The notes under the pieces are model-generated. The model had not been told where the DNA came from. It saw only the letters and a list, made by a program, of their open reading frames with translations, and did not search any database. This document shows positions 38,351 through 55,292 of a DNA stretch of 64,000 nt, piece by piece (within the stretch, counting starts at the first letter, position 1; each line of letters starts with the position of its first letter). A program made the translations under genes and the position numbers. The stretch comes from Coniella vitis (lineage: Eukaryota; Ascomycota; Sordariomycetes; Diaporthales; Schizoparmaceae), in NCBI GenBank assembly GCA_011317545.1, contig WUJK01000001.1:1837501-1901500 (forward strand), read 5' to 3'.

Positions 38351-38755
38351 ATAAATAAGGAAAGCGTAATACTTACTTTATTATTATAGGGGTTAGTTTT
38401 ATATAATTTATAAGGGCTTTAGTTTAATTAAGAGGAAGAAATAACCCCTAGAATAAGGGTTAAGGGGGTATTTATATTTTTTTAAGGCTTTAAGAATAAA
38501 GATATTATATTTATAACCGCTTACTAAGTTAAGGGTATTATTATTATTCTATTAACGAATAATAAGCAGTAGAACTTATAGATTCGCTAAAAGCTAGGTT
38601 AAAAGGAGCTCTACGGATATAAGACTCCTTTTATATTCGTTAGATATAAGGATAAAGCTCCTTTAATAGGGTAGGCGGGCGTAGCAATATTATATTATTA
38701 TACTTTTTAGGTAGCTATTATATTATATATAGCTTTATAGGAGGGCGTTCGGCTT

Positions 38756-38769
38756 AAGCGGGGGGGTAA
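38756..38769 (+). promoter_or_regulatory. Polypurine tract of family A
   Basis: AAGCGGGGGGGTAA directly before the 3' LTR; the same run precedes the LTR at 11,386. It would prime plus-strand DNA synthesis. It survives because it holds no CA or TG. Confidence 0.75.
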
Positions 38770-39108
38770 TATTATAAGCCTACGGGTAAATATACGGCTT
38801 CGGTATACTAGGGTACGAAGCCTTAGTTAATATATTCCCTTCTCGTCTAGAGACTAGTATTATATAAGCGCTAAATAAGAGCGTCTTCCGAGCAGCTTAT
38901 AAGCTATATAAAAGATTATCGGCAATAGGACCTATATCGATAGTAGACCTATAGAAAACTCTATCTATAGGTGGATTCTAAACGTAAAAGCTATTTTAGA
39001 GCAGCTCTCGCACCGCTATATAGATACTACCCTTACTTCTCTCCTTAAGTTAGTTAATAATAGAAATTGGGATCGAAACTACGAACGCTCTCTCGATGCC
39101 CGTTTATA
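38770..39108 (+). repeat. Family A LTR, copy 5 (3' LTR)
   Basis: 339 bp, TATTATAAGCC..GCCCGTTTATA. Slightly less mutated toward its right end, near the island border. Confidence 0.92.
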
Positions 39109-39421
39109 ATACGGGCGATTTAAAAAGCTTATAGGCGTAAATACTAATAGTTAAGTATATATAAATATTGCAATTTATAGGTAATATAGGTAGCGTAGTT
39201 AATAATTAGTTAGGGCTGCTATAGGTTTTACGGGCCGTTTTAGTTGTATATACTAACGGCTTAACCGTACTTTGTGGATACTAAGCTGTAGTATATAGAT
39301 TAGGATATATCGACACGGCACCATATGCACAAAGCAGCGTGCACTTCTTCTCTTGCATGATGTCGTGGCCATTGCCAGACTGCTTACGACAATCTCCCAT
39401 TTTAGGATCAATCAACACAGG
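39109..39421. other. Right edge of the RIP island and 3' flank of the membrane-protein gene
   Basis: AT-rich until about 39,280, then normal composition. No gene is seen. The last 100 bases are probably the 3' UTR of the next minus-strand gene. Confidence 0.6.
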
Positions 39422-40802
39422 TCACGGCAGCTCATACGGTTGCACATGCTCACCCGCCAGCTGGTCCATCCCATACGCCCTCTGCGGCGGAGCTCCTCCC
39501 GCGCCATCACGTGCAGCCGACGCGGGGGTGTCCTGCAATTCAGGCGGCTGCGTGAACAATTCAGCCGCCGGCTTGCGGGGGCCCCCCGCATACATCTCGG
39601 CCACCTCGCTGGGCGACTCGAGCTCGCGCGGCGACCAAGCAGGCGACTGTTGTGCGCTTCCATCAGAACCATGACCACCAGCAGCAGCAGCAGCAGCACC
39701 GGCGTCGTCTAGGTTGTTCTTCTTGTTGCGCCGGCGCCGCTGCCAGCACAAGAACGCACCGCCCACGGCCGCTATCAGCAACACAGCCACGGCGATGCCT
39801 ATACCCGCCGCAGCACCCGCTGAAACACCGCCTTGAGACGTGTTTGGCGACGTGCTGCTTGCCGCCGTCGCTGAAGCCTGCGCTGTGGTGGCCGCCGTAG
39901 CTGTACCTGTAGCTGTCGCAGCCGTACTTGCACTCGTCCCCGTGGCACCGTCCCCACTGCTCGCCGTCGCCGTCGCCGTCGTCGCCACCAAATCACTCGC
40001 CTCATACACGAGTCGCACAGCCCAGGCATTCAGCCCTTGCCGCGCGGTAAAGACAGAGGCCGTCGTGGCGCCACTGCTCGTGACAACGAGGGCCACCGAG
40101 GACGACGACCCGGCGGTCCACGTGCACCACTGGCTGGAGAAGCTCGTGTCGCTAATGGTCGTCTTGCACGACAGCGTGACGCCGCTGATGCTCGGACAGC
40201 AGGTCACGGTGGTGGTGCCGCTGCTGGCGGTGCTGTCGACGCAGGCCGTGTGGTAGCCGTGGGGACACACGAGGCCTGGGGAGAAGTAGGATGCTTCCGA
40301 GAGCATGAAGCCCGTGGGGAGGCATGTCGAGGAGTCCTGGGGGAGGATGGGGAGAGTGTCAGTTTCCGTTCTCGGTTGAGTTCAGGTTAGTTTCAGTTCC
40401 AGTTCAGTCAGCTTATGATTTTTGTGAATACGTCTTTCTTTTTTTTTTTTTTTTTTCCTTTTTCTTTCTCTTCGATCCCTCTCTGCGCACGCTGCGTTTC
40501 TTGTTTCTTGACTGTACCAAGCGAGGCCTTTGGCTGCTGATCGCAGACTCGGCTCTCAACACCACCGACAAGAACAGTTCAGTACAGAAGACGGAAAGGA
40601 AAAACCAAGAAGAAGGGGGAAAAAGAAAAAGAAAAGAAAAAGACAGAAGAAGCCATACAAACTCGTTCACCACCCATAAAAGACTCGTCTCGTCATACTG
40701 AATCCCCGAACATGCTGTCGGCGGTGTAAACGTGGTAGTCAGGGGATAGATGGTTGCCGTGGCCACCGCGGTGCCGGATGTGATTGTGGTGAGGACCGTC
40801 AT
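39422..40802 (-). CDS. Single-pass membrane protein with Cys-rich and Ser/Thr-rich ectodomain
   Basis: Two exons, 40802-40659 and 40336-39422, joined in phase 0 to 352 aa. The intron (322 nt, GTATGG..CAG) is long for this window and A-rich. The start MTVLTTITSGTAVATATIYP then LTTTFTPPTAC is typical of fungal surface proteins that begin without a clear signal peptide. About ten Cys lie within residues 30-120 (CLPTGF, CPHGYHTAC, CCPS, CTWTAG). A Ala/Thr/Ser-rich stalk at 165-220 should be O-glycosylated. The membrane span is about 224-246 (AGIGIAVAVLLIAAVGGAF), followed by RRRRNKK and a Pro/Ala-rich cytoplasmic tail. By layout it resembles wall-sensing or Mid2-like proteins, but I cannot assign a family. 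A weaker donor at GTGGTG would shorten exon 1 by 12 nt in the same frame. Confidence 0.72.
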
Positions 40803-40820
40803 GGATCCTTTTGGGGGGGG

Positions 40821-40846
40821 ATGGATGGATGGATGGATGGATGGAT
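40821..40846. repeat. (ATGG)6 microsatellite
   Basis: Six ATGG units plus AT, about 20 bp upstream of the membrane-protein start codon and followed by an A17 run near 40,880. Short frames across it are artefacts. Confidence 0.95.
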
Positions 40847-41050
40847 TGGGGTGCGTTGCAGTTTTGCCTGTGGAAGGGGGAAAAAAAAAAAAAAAAATCG
40901 CGGCTTTGGGATGGATGGGCCGAGTGCTGCACCGCTCCCAGTGCCTCCTGGCACGATCAGATTCGCAGAGAGAACTGGAAGAGACGTTTGTTTTCGTCCA
41001 ATAAGGGGTGTCGCGTCTTGTAGGTCGGCGCACTTATCGTACGTAATAGA

Positions 41051-41070
41051 TACTATGTACATACATAGTA
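41051..41070. repeat. Inverted repeat TACTATGTA-CA-TACATAGTA
   Basis: Perfect 9-bp arms around two bases. Related TACTACATAGTA-type words recur in other intergenic stretches (5,539; 48,913; 49,223). Confidence 0.85.
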
Positions 41071-43095
41071 CTGTATATCTCTAACACAATAGGCATAGAC
41101 TGGGCTGGGCCGATTTTATCCCCCCACCAGTACTATGTATGCTTAGTATGTGCTCGCTGCCAGACTTGCGTGTACTCCAAAAGGGGGGTTGGTTGTTCTT
41201 TTCAGGGGAATAGCGTCGTCAGGTAGTAAGCAAAATGGACCCGAAACTGCGGCAGAGTACCCCAATGTGGAATGGCCGCAGTAGGTCCTGCAAGACGGGT
41301 CCGGGATGCAGTTATACATCGTCTGATAGTCGAGATAGCATAGACATGTGTGTATACCTATCTGGTCCAAGTACCCCGCAGCAGAATATAGGACCACATA
41401 GCACTAGAGTCCAGCACCAGCGTCACGATATGCCTCCATTTCTCATCATCGTTCCTCATGCTCTATGGTAAGCGCAGCGCAACTTTGTGTGTGCGTGACA
41501 CAAAAGACCCCTCTCCCAAACTCCAAACTGTCCACGCCCGGTGTCCCTTTCAACGAGGTCATTTTCCATCCATCCATATACGCCCGGTGGATGGACGCCT
41601 TCTCCATAGTGCCCACCATCACACTCTCCCATGCCCTGGCTGTCCTTGCCTTGCCTGTGCAGAAAGCATGCAACAAGATAAGTTGATATCAAACAACAAG
41701 CCCCATGATACAAGGTGATTCAAGATCTGTTCAGCTGCTTCGAAACAAGAAACCCCAGAGTGAACCCAACAAAAAGACAAACAAACCGGCCTCACTACCT
41801 CGCCCCTTGGACACCTGCAATTAAACCAAAATAGTAGAAGACAAGAAAAGAGAGAAGGGATGTTTTGCACCCTCTCTCAGGCCACCCACTCGGGCTGACT
41901 CCAGTATGAGAAGCCGACTGGCCGAGAAAGATACATTCATTGTACAGTTGCTGAACAGTGATATCAGACACAAGAGCTGCCTCAAAGCCGAACCCCATTC
42001 TCTTGAAGGCCTCCACAGAGTTCCATGCAACCCTTGGAGCACTACTTGTTCGAGATTGACAAGAGAGGTGAGCCTTAAGAAAGGAGGGAAAGGCTTGACC
42101 AAGACCGAAGGTTGAAAGACCTGTATATCCAAATGTGCCAGAATCATAGAGACATTGTGTACAAAGAGAGTCGAGCGAGTCTGGGGATAGCAACGGCCTT
42201 TGATCCCAGGCTGGACAATCAAAAGTGGGAATGATGCTGCAGCGTGTTGGTTTCCCTTGGCAGGAAACTGCTGCTTTGCTTATTTCCTTCATTTCGAGAT
42301 TGGGGACAACTGCCTGACAATTGCATTGACATGAGGGCGGCTGTTGTTCTGTTGCCTTGCAGGTCTGGGCATGAGCTGAAATCGGTCCATGTGGATGCGA
42401 TTCAGGTGGCCTGAGGGTGGCTTGATAGGATCACCCGATTACCCGATGATCCGGAAAGAAGGGGAGGTGATGATGAGGATGAAGCTGTAAGAGTCCGGTC
42501 GGTCGATGTTGGTGATGTTGGCGATACAGAGCAGAGGTACGTAGTCGTTGTTTGGTAAGCGATATTGGCGGGAAGCAGATTGACAGGTAAGGTAGGTTGC
42601 TTGGAGAGTTGCTTGCTTGGGTGCTGTTGCTATATTTGTTGGTGCTCTTCTGGTGGCTATACTGACTGCTCTGCCATGAATGCTTTGTTGGGTGAGCACT
42701 GTGAGGAGGGGGTGCTGGTGGTGGTCATTGTGATGATCGTGGCTGGCTGGCTGGCTGGCTAGGTGCTCATCCTGTTTCGTCGAAATGTCATGAGGCGTCG
42801 AACTCGGTGCCCTCTAGCGTCGGTCGACTATCTATCCGCCAGCGCTGATTGTTATATGCTGGATGCTGGATTCTAAGTCGTCGTCTATAATTGTCGAGGT
42901 ATTGATATGCTTTGTTCGAAAATGCTTCTAACTGTTCCAGCCATTCCAGCTCTGGGTGAGGTCTCTCCTTTGCTCCATTCTGCCACTGCTACCGATATCA
43001 GTAGATATCGAAAAGATGTGAGTGGTGGTGGGAGAGGCCTGACCGCCAAAGCAACAACTCAGAAAAGGAATAAAGAGCCATCTGATCTTTCCCAT

Positions 43096-43252
43096 GCAAG
43101 GCAAGGCAATGCAAATGCAACCAGCAACACCAAACAGTACCCAAAGCAAAGCAAGGCAAAGCAAAGCAAGGCAAGGCAAAGCAAAACATTGCCAAACCAA
43201 ACAACATCCAAGCAAAGCCAAAGCCAAAGCAGAAGCAGGGCCAAGTCAAAGC
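43096..43252. repeat. Low-complexity CAAAG/CAAGG tract
   Basis: Imperfect run of pentamers (AAGCA, AGGCA types) just downstream of the cdh1 stop, probably in its 3' UTR. Confidence 0.8.
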
Positions 43253-43309
43253 AACAACACCCCCCACCCTACCTTGCTTCTCGCGTGATCCATCCAAACT
43301 GAGATGTAA

Positions 43310-45429
43310 TCAGCGAATAACGTCCCAATCACCCAGTCGTCCACCGCCGGTACTTCCGCCACTATCCGAGTCGTCCCCTGCCCCAGGGCCGCAAAGACCA
43401 CCTCCAATGCCGCCCAAGCCACCGAGTCCCCGCGCGCCACCACCAGGCTTCCGGCCAAAGACGTTCCAAAACCGCAACGTCTCGTCGCCTGCGCCCGTGA
43501 CGACGACCCTGCCGTCAGGGCTCATGGCAAGGTACAGCACACGGTACGTGTGGCCCGTAAGACTGACAACTTGGGTCATGGAAGGGTACTTCCAAACGAC
43601 AATCTGGTTTTGCGAGTATCCATGCGTAGACACAATTTCATTCGAGTTCTTTGACCATGCCAGATTGCACACCTGACTCCCCGTGTCGACCTCGCTCGTC
43701 GTGGTGCCCTTGACGGTATCGTGGAAAATGATGCGGCGATCTGCCGTGCCACCGCCGGAAGCAAGCAGTCCGCGCTGATGCGGCGACCAGGCGATGGCCT
43801 TGACAGCGGCGGTATGCTCTGCAAATTTCCACAGCGGCGTTTCGCTCAACCCTTCCCACACCATGAGTTTATTGTCGTTGCCGCCGGAGGCGAGCTGCCC
43901 ATCGTCCGAGTTCCATTTCAGGCCGCACACTTCCTGCTTGTGGCCGACGAGCTTGCGCACCCATTGATCGGGCCTGCGCACGTCGCGGTGGTAAATCAGC
44001 CGGTCCCGTGAGCCAGACGTCAGAATGTGCGCGTTCCAGGCCAACGCGCCGACTCTACCGGTGTGGCCCGTCATGGTGCGCAGACGGCGCGTGCGCTCGG
44101 CGTCCCAGATCTGTACGAGTCCCTTTCCCGTGCCGATGGCTAGGTGTGTGCCCTTTTGAATCCACGCCACGCTGGTAACTGTGTCATCGTTGTCGAGGGT
44201 GCAGAGTTTGTTGACCCGTGACGTCTGGGCGTTCCACAGATAGACAGAGGAGCCGAGCCCCACGCCGAGCACATTGGCGGAGCCCCAGTCGACGAGATTG
44301 AGGTAAAAGTCGTCGGCGAGCTCGGGCGCATCCAGGACTTTGTAAGGTACTTTGGAGACGGCGCGAGGTTGCCGGCGAGGGCTGAGGAGCATCTGCTGGC
44401 TGTTGAAGCGCACGGGGGAGAGGCTATAGATTTCGGCGCGGGTGTCGAGGTTGGGACCGCCATGGCGTGATTGAGGCGTTTTGGAGGGAGTCATGTGGCC
44501 GCCAGCCAGGTGACGAGGGGACATGTAAGAGAAGAGGTTCTTGTGGGGGGTGGAGGGGGTCATTGTGGGTGGAAGAGAAGGGGCCGGGTTGTTTGCTGGT
44601 GGCGTGTGGGCTCTTGTGCCGTCGTGGACGCTGCCTGAGCGGGAGGGCCGGTGAAAGGCATGGTGATCTGGTGAGGTGGATTGCGGCGCTGTTGGTGGGA
44701 ATGCGCCGTCAAACAGCTCTGCGCGGAGCAGTGTGTTGTATGTATGGTTGGCTTGCTCGGCTGTGGTGGATGGTTAGCCCTGGATACGTTTCTGTTTGTC
44801 CTGTGGCAAGAAACTCACTCCTCTGAAAGTTGAGCTCACCATGAGAGGGCCGCTTGGCCCTGGCCGTGCTCGACGGGGTGCCGGGCTCGTGCAGACTAAA
44901 ATTGGCCTGGAGATCCTGGCTCCTGGCGGGGATGAACCTGCGAAATGGGTGTCTGAGGTCAGTCTTGGTTTTGTTGTCTCTTGACATGTCACGCCATGTG
45001 ACACGGGGAACAAGAGCTGCCGACTCACCGATCGCCATTTATCCTCTGCCGCTTTCTATGTGGGCTACCAACGGGCGTAGCGTCTCTCTGTGAGCGACCA
45101 GCAACTCTAAGGAGCTGATCGTCAAGTGCATCGACATCCAAGCCGTTTCTCGTCGGGGACACGAGGTCATTCTGCCGTGGCGCTGAGGTGGAGGACGAGG
45201 AGTGTCTGGAAAGGTTTTGTTCAATGTTGCTGTGCCGGCTTTCTGCCAGGCGTGTGGAATCGGAAGAGAATGGTGGGACAGAAGTGGCTGCAGCAGCCGA
45301 AGGTCCGGACGGCGGGTCAGCTGGATCCGAAGAAGGAGGTGTTGCTGTCCTGCGGGTGGAGCGCGCAGTGCTGTTCGCCCGTGAGCTATGCCTCTTGTCT
45401 GCTCCCATACTGTCGGGTGCGCGGGTCAT
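43310..45429 (-). CDS. cdh1: APC/C activator Cdh1 (Fizzy-related WD40 protein)
   Basis: Co-activator that recruits substrates to the anaphase-promoting complex in late mitosis and G1. Exons 45429-45029, 44937-44819 and 44760-43310 give 656 aa in continuous phase (donors GTGAGT; acceptors CGCAG and CACAG). The first intron splits the C-box, which on joining reads DRFIPAR (residues 133-139), the APC/C-binding motif. Before it lies a basic Ser-rich region with possible Cdk sites. Residues about 325-620 form seven WD40 repeats (DDFYLNLVDW, VLGVGLGSSVYLWN, GTHLAIGTGKGLVQIWD, SGSRDRLIYHRDVR, LASGGNDNKLMVWE, HTYRVLYLAMSPDGR). The protein ends in Asp-Val-Ile-Arg, the IR tail that docks on the APC/C TPR subunit. 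DRFIPAR plus the repeat order favours Cdh1 over Cdc20. The start at 45,429 is the first ATG in frame. Confidence 0.95.
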
Positions 45430-50612
<5,183 letters not shown>

Positions 50613-51244
50613 GATTGATGGGAGCAATAACAACAACAACGATGACCACACCTCCTCGGCTGGCGTACCTCCTCGACATGCGGTTCACGTGACTACTCGC
50701 GAGGTTGCTGGTGCTCGTGGTGGTAGTGACGATGGCGGTGATGAAGAATCAGGGGCCAAGAGTGGTCATGACACTGTACCGGGGATTCCGCTGCGCAGGT
50801 CCAACACAAGAACGCCGCTGAGTGGGAACCCAGTCTTTTCCTCGCTGATTCCGTTGGATGCGCAGGAGGACATGAACGAACGATGGCCCCAGCTCCAACA
50901 ACATGGAGATGATCACAACACAGACCAGCAGTCTTGGTTGCACGTTGACCCTTATCGAGGAGGAGCAGAAATGGGGGGCGGCAGAGAAGGCCACACAAGA
51001 GCAGAAAAGACATTCTACGAGTGCCAGTTCCAAGACAACGGGTTGTATCCTGTTTCTGAGCGCTCGTGGGAATCAAGTCTGCCAGATATTACGGAGGGGT
51101 TGGTGGAGGCTGGTGAGGGAACACCAGGCGAGAATACCATGACGACGGCACCACCCGCGACGAATACAAGTCACGGGTATCATGTTGAGCAGCAGCAAAA
51201 GCAGCAGCAACACCCACAGATGCAGCAGGGACAACACCAAAGCC

Positions 51245-51311
<67 letters not shown>

Positions 51312-54300
51312 GAACAGGCTGGCCTTCCCACCACCCCGCCCGCAAGCCCTCATCATCCCAGAGCAATCCGTCGAACTGCCTGCTTCGCCAGTCTACCTGC
51401 CGCGTTCTACCACACCGCTGCTCGTTCATCACCAGCCACGGTCCAGAAGCTTGACCAGACCAGGTGCCACCACCCCGACCACTATCGCCTCAAGCACATC
51501 CATCCAGATGACTGCTGCCAACGCCGTTGCTGGCAACGATCGCTCTTGGTCCCTCACGTCCTCACCGACATGTGCTGCAGGGACGGCGGCAGCGGCAGCG
51601 CCACTTCTCCCGCCGCTGCAGGCTCGTCGGCTGGATGACGCACCTGTTGCAGCCGGTTTGTATGGCGGGCATGGGGCTGGACGTCCAGATGATGGGGGAT
51701 CTTGTCTTTCTTCTGATGAAGATGATGGAGACTCAACGTCGTCTACGATCGACAGCTTTGATCTGTCTGTCCCAGGTCTTCCGCCTCGCGTCAAGACCAG
51801 CCACAACCACGGCTACAAAAGACACCACAACGCCACATCCCCAACACCCACCACGACCACCTCCTCCCTTTCCTCGCCCCGCCCCTCGAAACACCACAAA
51901 TCCACCAAAAAGCACGCGCCATTGACCCTCCTGCTCAAAAAGCCGTTCAACCTCGAACACCGCTCGGAACAGCTCTTTTCCATTGCCCACTTACACGTCA
52001 TCCTCTCTGACGCAGGGTTTCTTGAGCGATTCAGGCAATATGTTGTGGCGTATCGATCGAGAGAGGCTGTTGCGACGTTGGGGTATGCAGTGGATGCGCT
52101 GAAGGCCCTGAGGGCGATGGAGTGGATGAACGCTGTCATGAAAGGGAGTGTGGCGCGGTTCGGGGCGCAGGAGGGGTTACTGGGCGGACAGGAACCTCAG
52201 CAACAGCAGAAGCAGCAGCAGCAGCAGAAGCAGAAGGGTGGGAAAACGACGACCACCAACGGTCACGCCGCACACGCCAGTACCACCAACACGGCCTTGC
52301 TTGCGGAGCTCACGACCAACGAGACCCTCCGCCACAAGGCCACAGCGGCCTTTGAGATGCTCGCACGGGACGAGTTGCCCGCGTACATCACACATGTCTG
52401 GGCGGACATTGTCGAGGCCTCGGTGAGGCAGCGTGTCATGGGCCGCATGTCGGCGCATCTGGTGGAGCGGAGTGAAGGGCTGGCCGAGGTGTTTTGTCTT
52501 TCGGATCCGGGGCGGCCAGATTGTCCGATTGTGTTTGCTTCGGAGGGTGAGTTTTTTTGTTGTTTTTGGTGCCTTTCTTCTTTTCCTTTCCTTGTTCCTC
52601 TGTTTTCGTCTTTTCTACTCTTTCTCTTCCACTCCCACATGTCGAGTTCCATCAAGGACACAGCATAACACACCCACCCCTCCAAAAAAGCAAAGACTAA
52701 CAGAAAACCACTCTAGAATTCCACCGCACCACACACTTTGGCCCCGACCACGTCCTCGGCCGCAACTGCCGCTTCCTCCAAGGCCCCAGGACGAACAGGT
52801 CCGCGGCGCAGCGCATCAGCGAGATGATGAAGGTGGCGCTGGCCGATCACCACAGCAACAACACTTCCAAAGCCCCCGTAGGCGAGCACTACGAGACCAT
52901 GCTCAACTACCGCCGCGACGGCCTGCCCTTTGTGAACCTCGTCATGGTCACGCCTCTGCTGGATGCGCGGGGCAAAGTACGGTATTTCCTGGGCGCGCAG
53001 GTCGACGTTTCCGGGCTGGCCAAGGATTGCTCTGGGTTGGAGTCCCTGAGGCGCTTGGTGGATCGGGAGGAGAGAGAGGAGAGTGAAAGCGGACAGGGCC
53101 AGGGGCAGCAGCAGCAGGAGGAGGAGGAGGAGGAGGAGGCGGAGGCTGCTGAGTTACTACCGGCCTCGGGGGCGTATGGGGGTGGTTTGACGGCGGAGGC
53201 GACGACGCACAATGAGGGGAAAGCGTTTCGCTCGCTGGCGGAAATGCTGTCACCCGGTGAGATTGAGACGGTGCGATTGTGCGGTGGGCGGGTGCAGATG
53301 CAGGTGCATCCTCACGAGAGCAGCAACGACATGACAGCCAACCAGCCATGGTTGGCCCGCACAACACCACTGCGGATAGCATCAGCATCAGCATCACCCT
53401 GGCCTCCTGCTCCTCCTCCCAAGGCTGCCTTGCGCGAGGTGACTGACGCGCTGGGCAACGTCACGATCAACGTGGGCGCAGACTCTGGATCTGGCTCTGC
53501 TTTTTTGTCGAATCGTTTGCGGAATGGTAATGGTTCTGTGTTGGATCTGGGGTACGCCAATACCAACAGTCACAGCCTCAGCAGCAGCAGCAGCAGCAGC
53601 CATTATCTCGGCAGAAACGGAACCAACAATCACAACAACAACAACAGCAAAAACAGAAGCATCCCACCACAACCGCCACGGCCCATCTTCCAAAACTACC
53701 TCATCGTCCGCCCTTACCCCTCCCTCCGGATCTTGTTCGCGTCTCCAGCACTGCGCATCCCGGGGATGCTCCAGTCTCACCTCATGAGTCGCGTCGGCGG
53801 CAGCCAGCGGATCCGGGATGAGCTGGAGGGGGCGTTTGCGGCGGGGAGGAGCGTGACGGCCAAGGTGAGGTGGATTTCGGGGAGGATTGGTGGGGGTGGT
53901 GGTGGTGGTGGTAATGATAAAGGGAAAGGAAAGATGGCGAGTGATGAGGGGAGAAGGGAAGGAGAAGGACAAGTGATGAAGAAGACGAACGACGACAACA
54001 ACAAGAAGAAGGGAAGTGACAAGAGTGCAAGTACCAGCGCCAGCACAGGGAGCACGAGTATCGCCAGCGTGGCGAGCGCGAGTAGTAGTTCTTGCTGCAG
54101 CGCGAGCACGAGCACGGCGAGAAGTAGTGCTAGTGCGGCGACACCAAAGCATCAGCATCAGCATCATCAACAACAACAACAACAAGTGGACTTGGGGGTT
54201 GATGGGGGCGATAGAACTACTACGACGACGGGCCGGCCGCGGTGGATGCACTGTACGCCGTTGTTGGGCGCATATGGTGAGGTCGGGGTGTGGGTTGTTG

Positions 54301-54738
54301 TTATTGTCGATGATGAGGAGGAGGATGGGTCGCAGCGTGGACAAGGGGAAAGGGAGTATCAGCATCAGCAGGGCGCTCAACAGCAGCAATACCCACACCA
54401 GCGGAGGGAGCACACGCGGCATGATGATGATGATGATGATGGAGGCTGCAGTGGGAGTGCGCCAACAACCCCCTGGCATCATGACGGCGGGAAACGCAAC
54501 GGGATCATGATGCTGCCTACGCATGGCAACGGCAATGGCAATGGCAATGTGGTGGTGCCTGGAACGCTTCGCCATGTAGCATCTGCGCGGAGGATCCCCG
54601 AGTCTCCTACTTCGCCGACTTTCTCATCGTACGGTGGATTCTACCGATCCAATAGTATGGCTATGGGTCCTGCGGAACTGGGAAGCAGGCCAACCACACC
54701 GCGGGACTGGAACCGGCAACATCCACAGACCACAATAC

Positions 54739-54778
<40 letters not shown>

Positions 54779-55292
54779 TAGTGGTAGTGTTGGTGGACGA
54801 CTCCCCAGTGTCCAAAGAGACAGAGACCAACCATCCCTCTACGATAGGTCCGCCCCCACGAACACGCGCATCAACCACAACAAATCCCACGAAGACGAAG
54901 AACTCCGCCGCTACGTATGCGCCATGTACGCCGACACGCGAAGGCGCGACCGTAGACGGCGACAGCAGCAGCAGCAGCAGGGAATCGGTGGGCGCGGGAT
55001 CTGGGCTGATGCCAATGATGTGGGGTCTTGTTGCAGCGAAGATGAGGAGGATGAGGAGGTTGACAATCATGGTGAGTATGAGAAAGAAGGGGGAGAGGAA
55101 TGGGCAGCAAAGGCAGGGCAGGTGGATATAGCTGCAGCTCGGCGCAGAGGCATGGATTTTGAGAGGGAGCTGGCTGAGAGGAGAAGGTGGAGGCGGCAGG
55201 TGGATGATGATGAGCAGGATAATGGTGGTAGGTGTATGGGACGTGTGAGTATTGTTCGGCCCGGGTCAAGGCTGGGTCAGAGGGAGGGATGA

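Larger units (their letters stand above)
31504..39108 (+). mobile_element. Full-length family A Ty3/Gypsy chromovirus, plus orientation, carrying a solo LTR insertion
   Basis: 7,605 bp between the outer ends of two 339-bp LTRs. Subtracting the reversed solo LTR (339 bp) and its 5-bp duplication gives 7,261 bp, exactly the length of the copy at 13,304-20,564. Order: LTR, priming site, gag with CCHC knuckle, protease, reverse transcriptase (YIDN at 34,771-34,782), RNase H, integrase, chromodomain (37,051-37,215), antisense ORF, polypurine tract, LTR. The flanks are ATATA on the left and ATACG on the right, compatible with one target site after RIP. Confidence 0.92.
9365..39300. other. AT-rich RIP island (about 30 kb)
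   Basis: The block is strongly depleted of CA and TG while CG, AC and GT persist, which is the footprint of CpA-directed C-to-T mutation on both strands. Most conserved Gln and Trp codons in recognisable transposon proteins have become TAA or TAG, and conserved Cys and His codons read as Tyr. ATG is nearly absent because TG is lost. The block consists of nested and adjacent LTR retrotransposons plus unclassified decayed repeats, with no intact gene. The borders are sharp at both ends. Confidence 0.92.
40847..43309. other. Intergenic, about 2.4 kb, no supported gene
   Basis: Lies between the membrane-protein start and the cdh1 stop. Contains a perfect inverted repeat at 41,051-41,070, a GGCT run near 42,744-42,762 and a low-complexity CAAAG/CAAGG tract at 43,096-43,252. 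The longest frame (165 codons, minus, 41,795-42,292) has no recognisable family, so I do not call it. The cdh1 3' UTR should occupy the right end. Confidence 0.55.

Noticed and set aside
9365..39300. Centromere or starship-type giant element
   Set aside because: The island is explained by LTR elements and RIP; no tyrosine-recombinase captain or cargo genes were seen, and centromere identity cannot be read from sequence.
41795..42292. 165-codon minus-strand frame
   Set aside because: No recognised domain, overlapping alternative frame of similar length, lies in a 3' flank.
53394..54575. 393-codon minus-strand frame
   Set aside because: Antisense of low-complexity exon 2 of the RGS-LOV gene; Leu/Ile/His runs mirror its Gln/Asp/Asn repeats.
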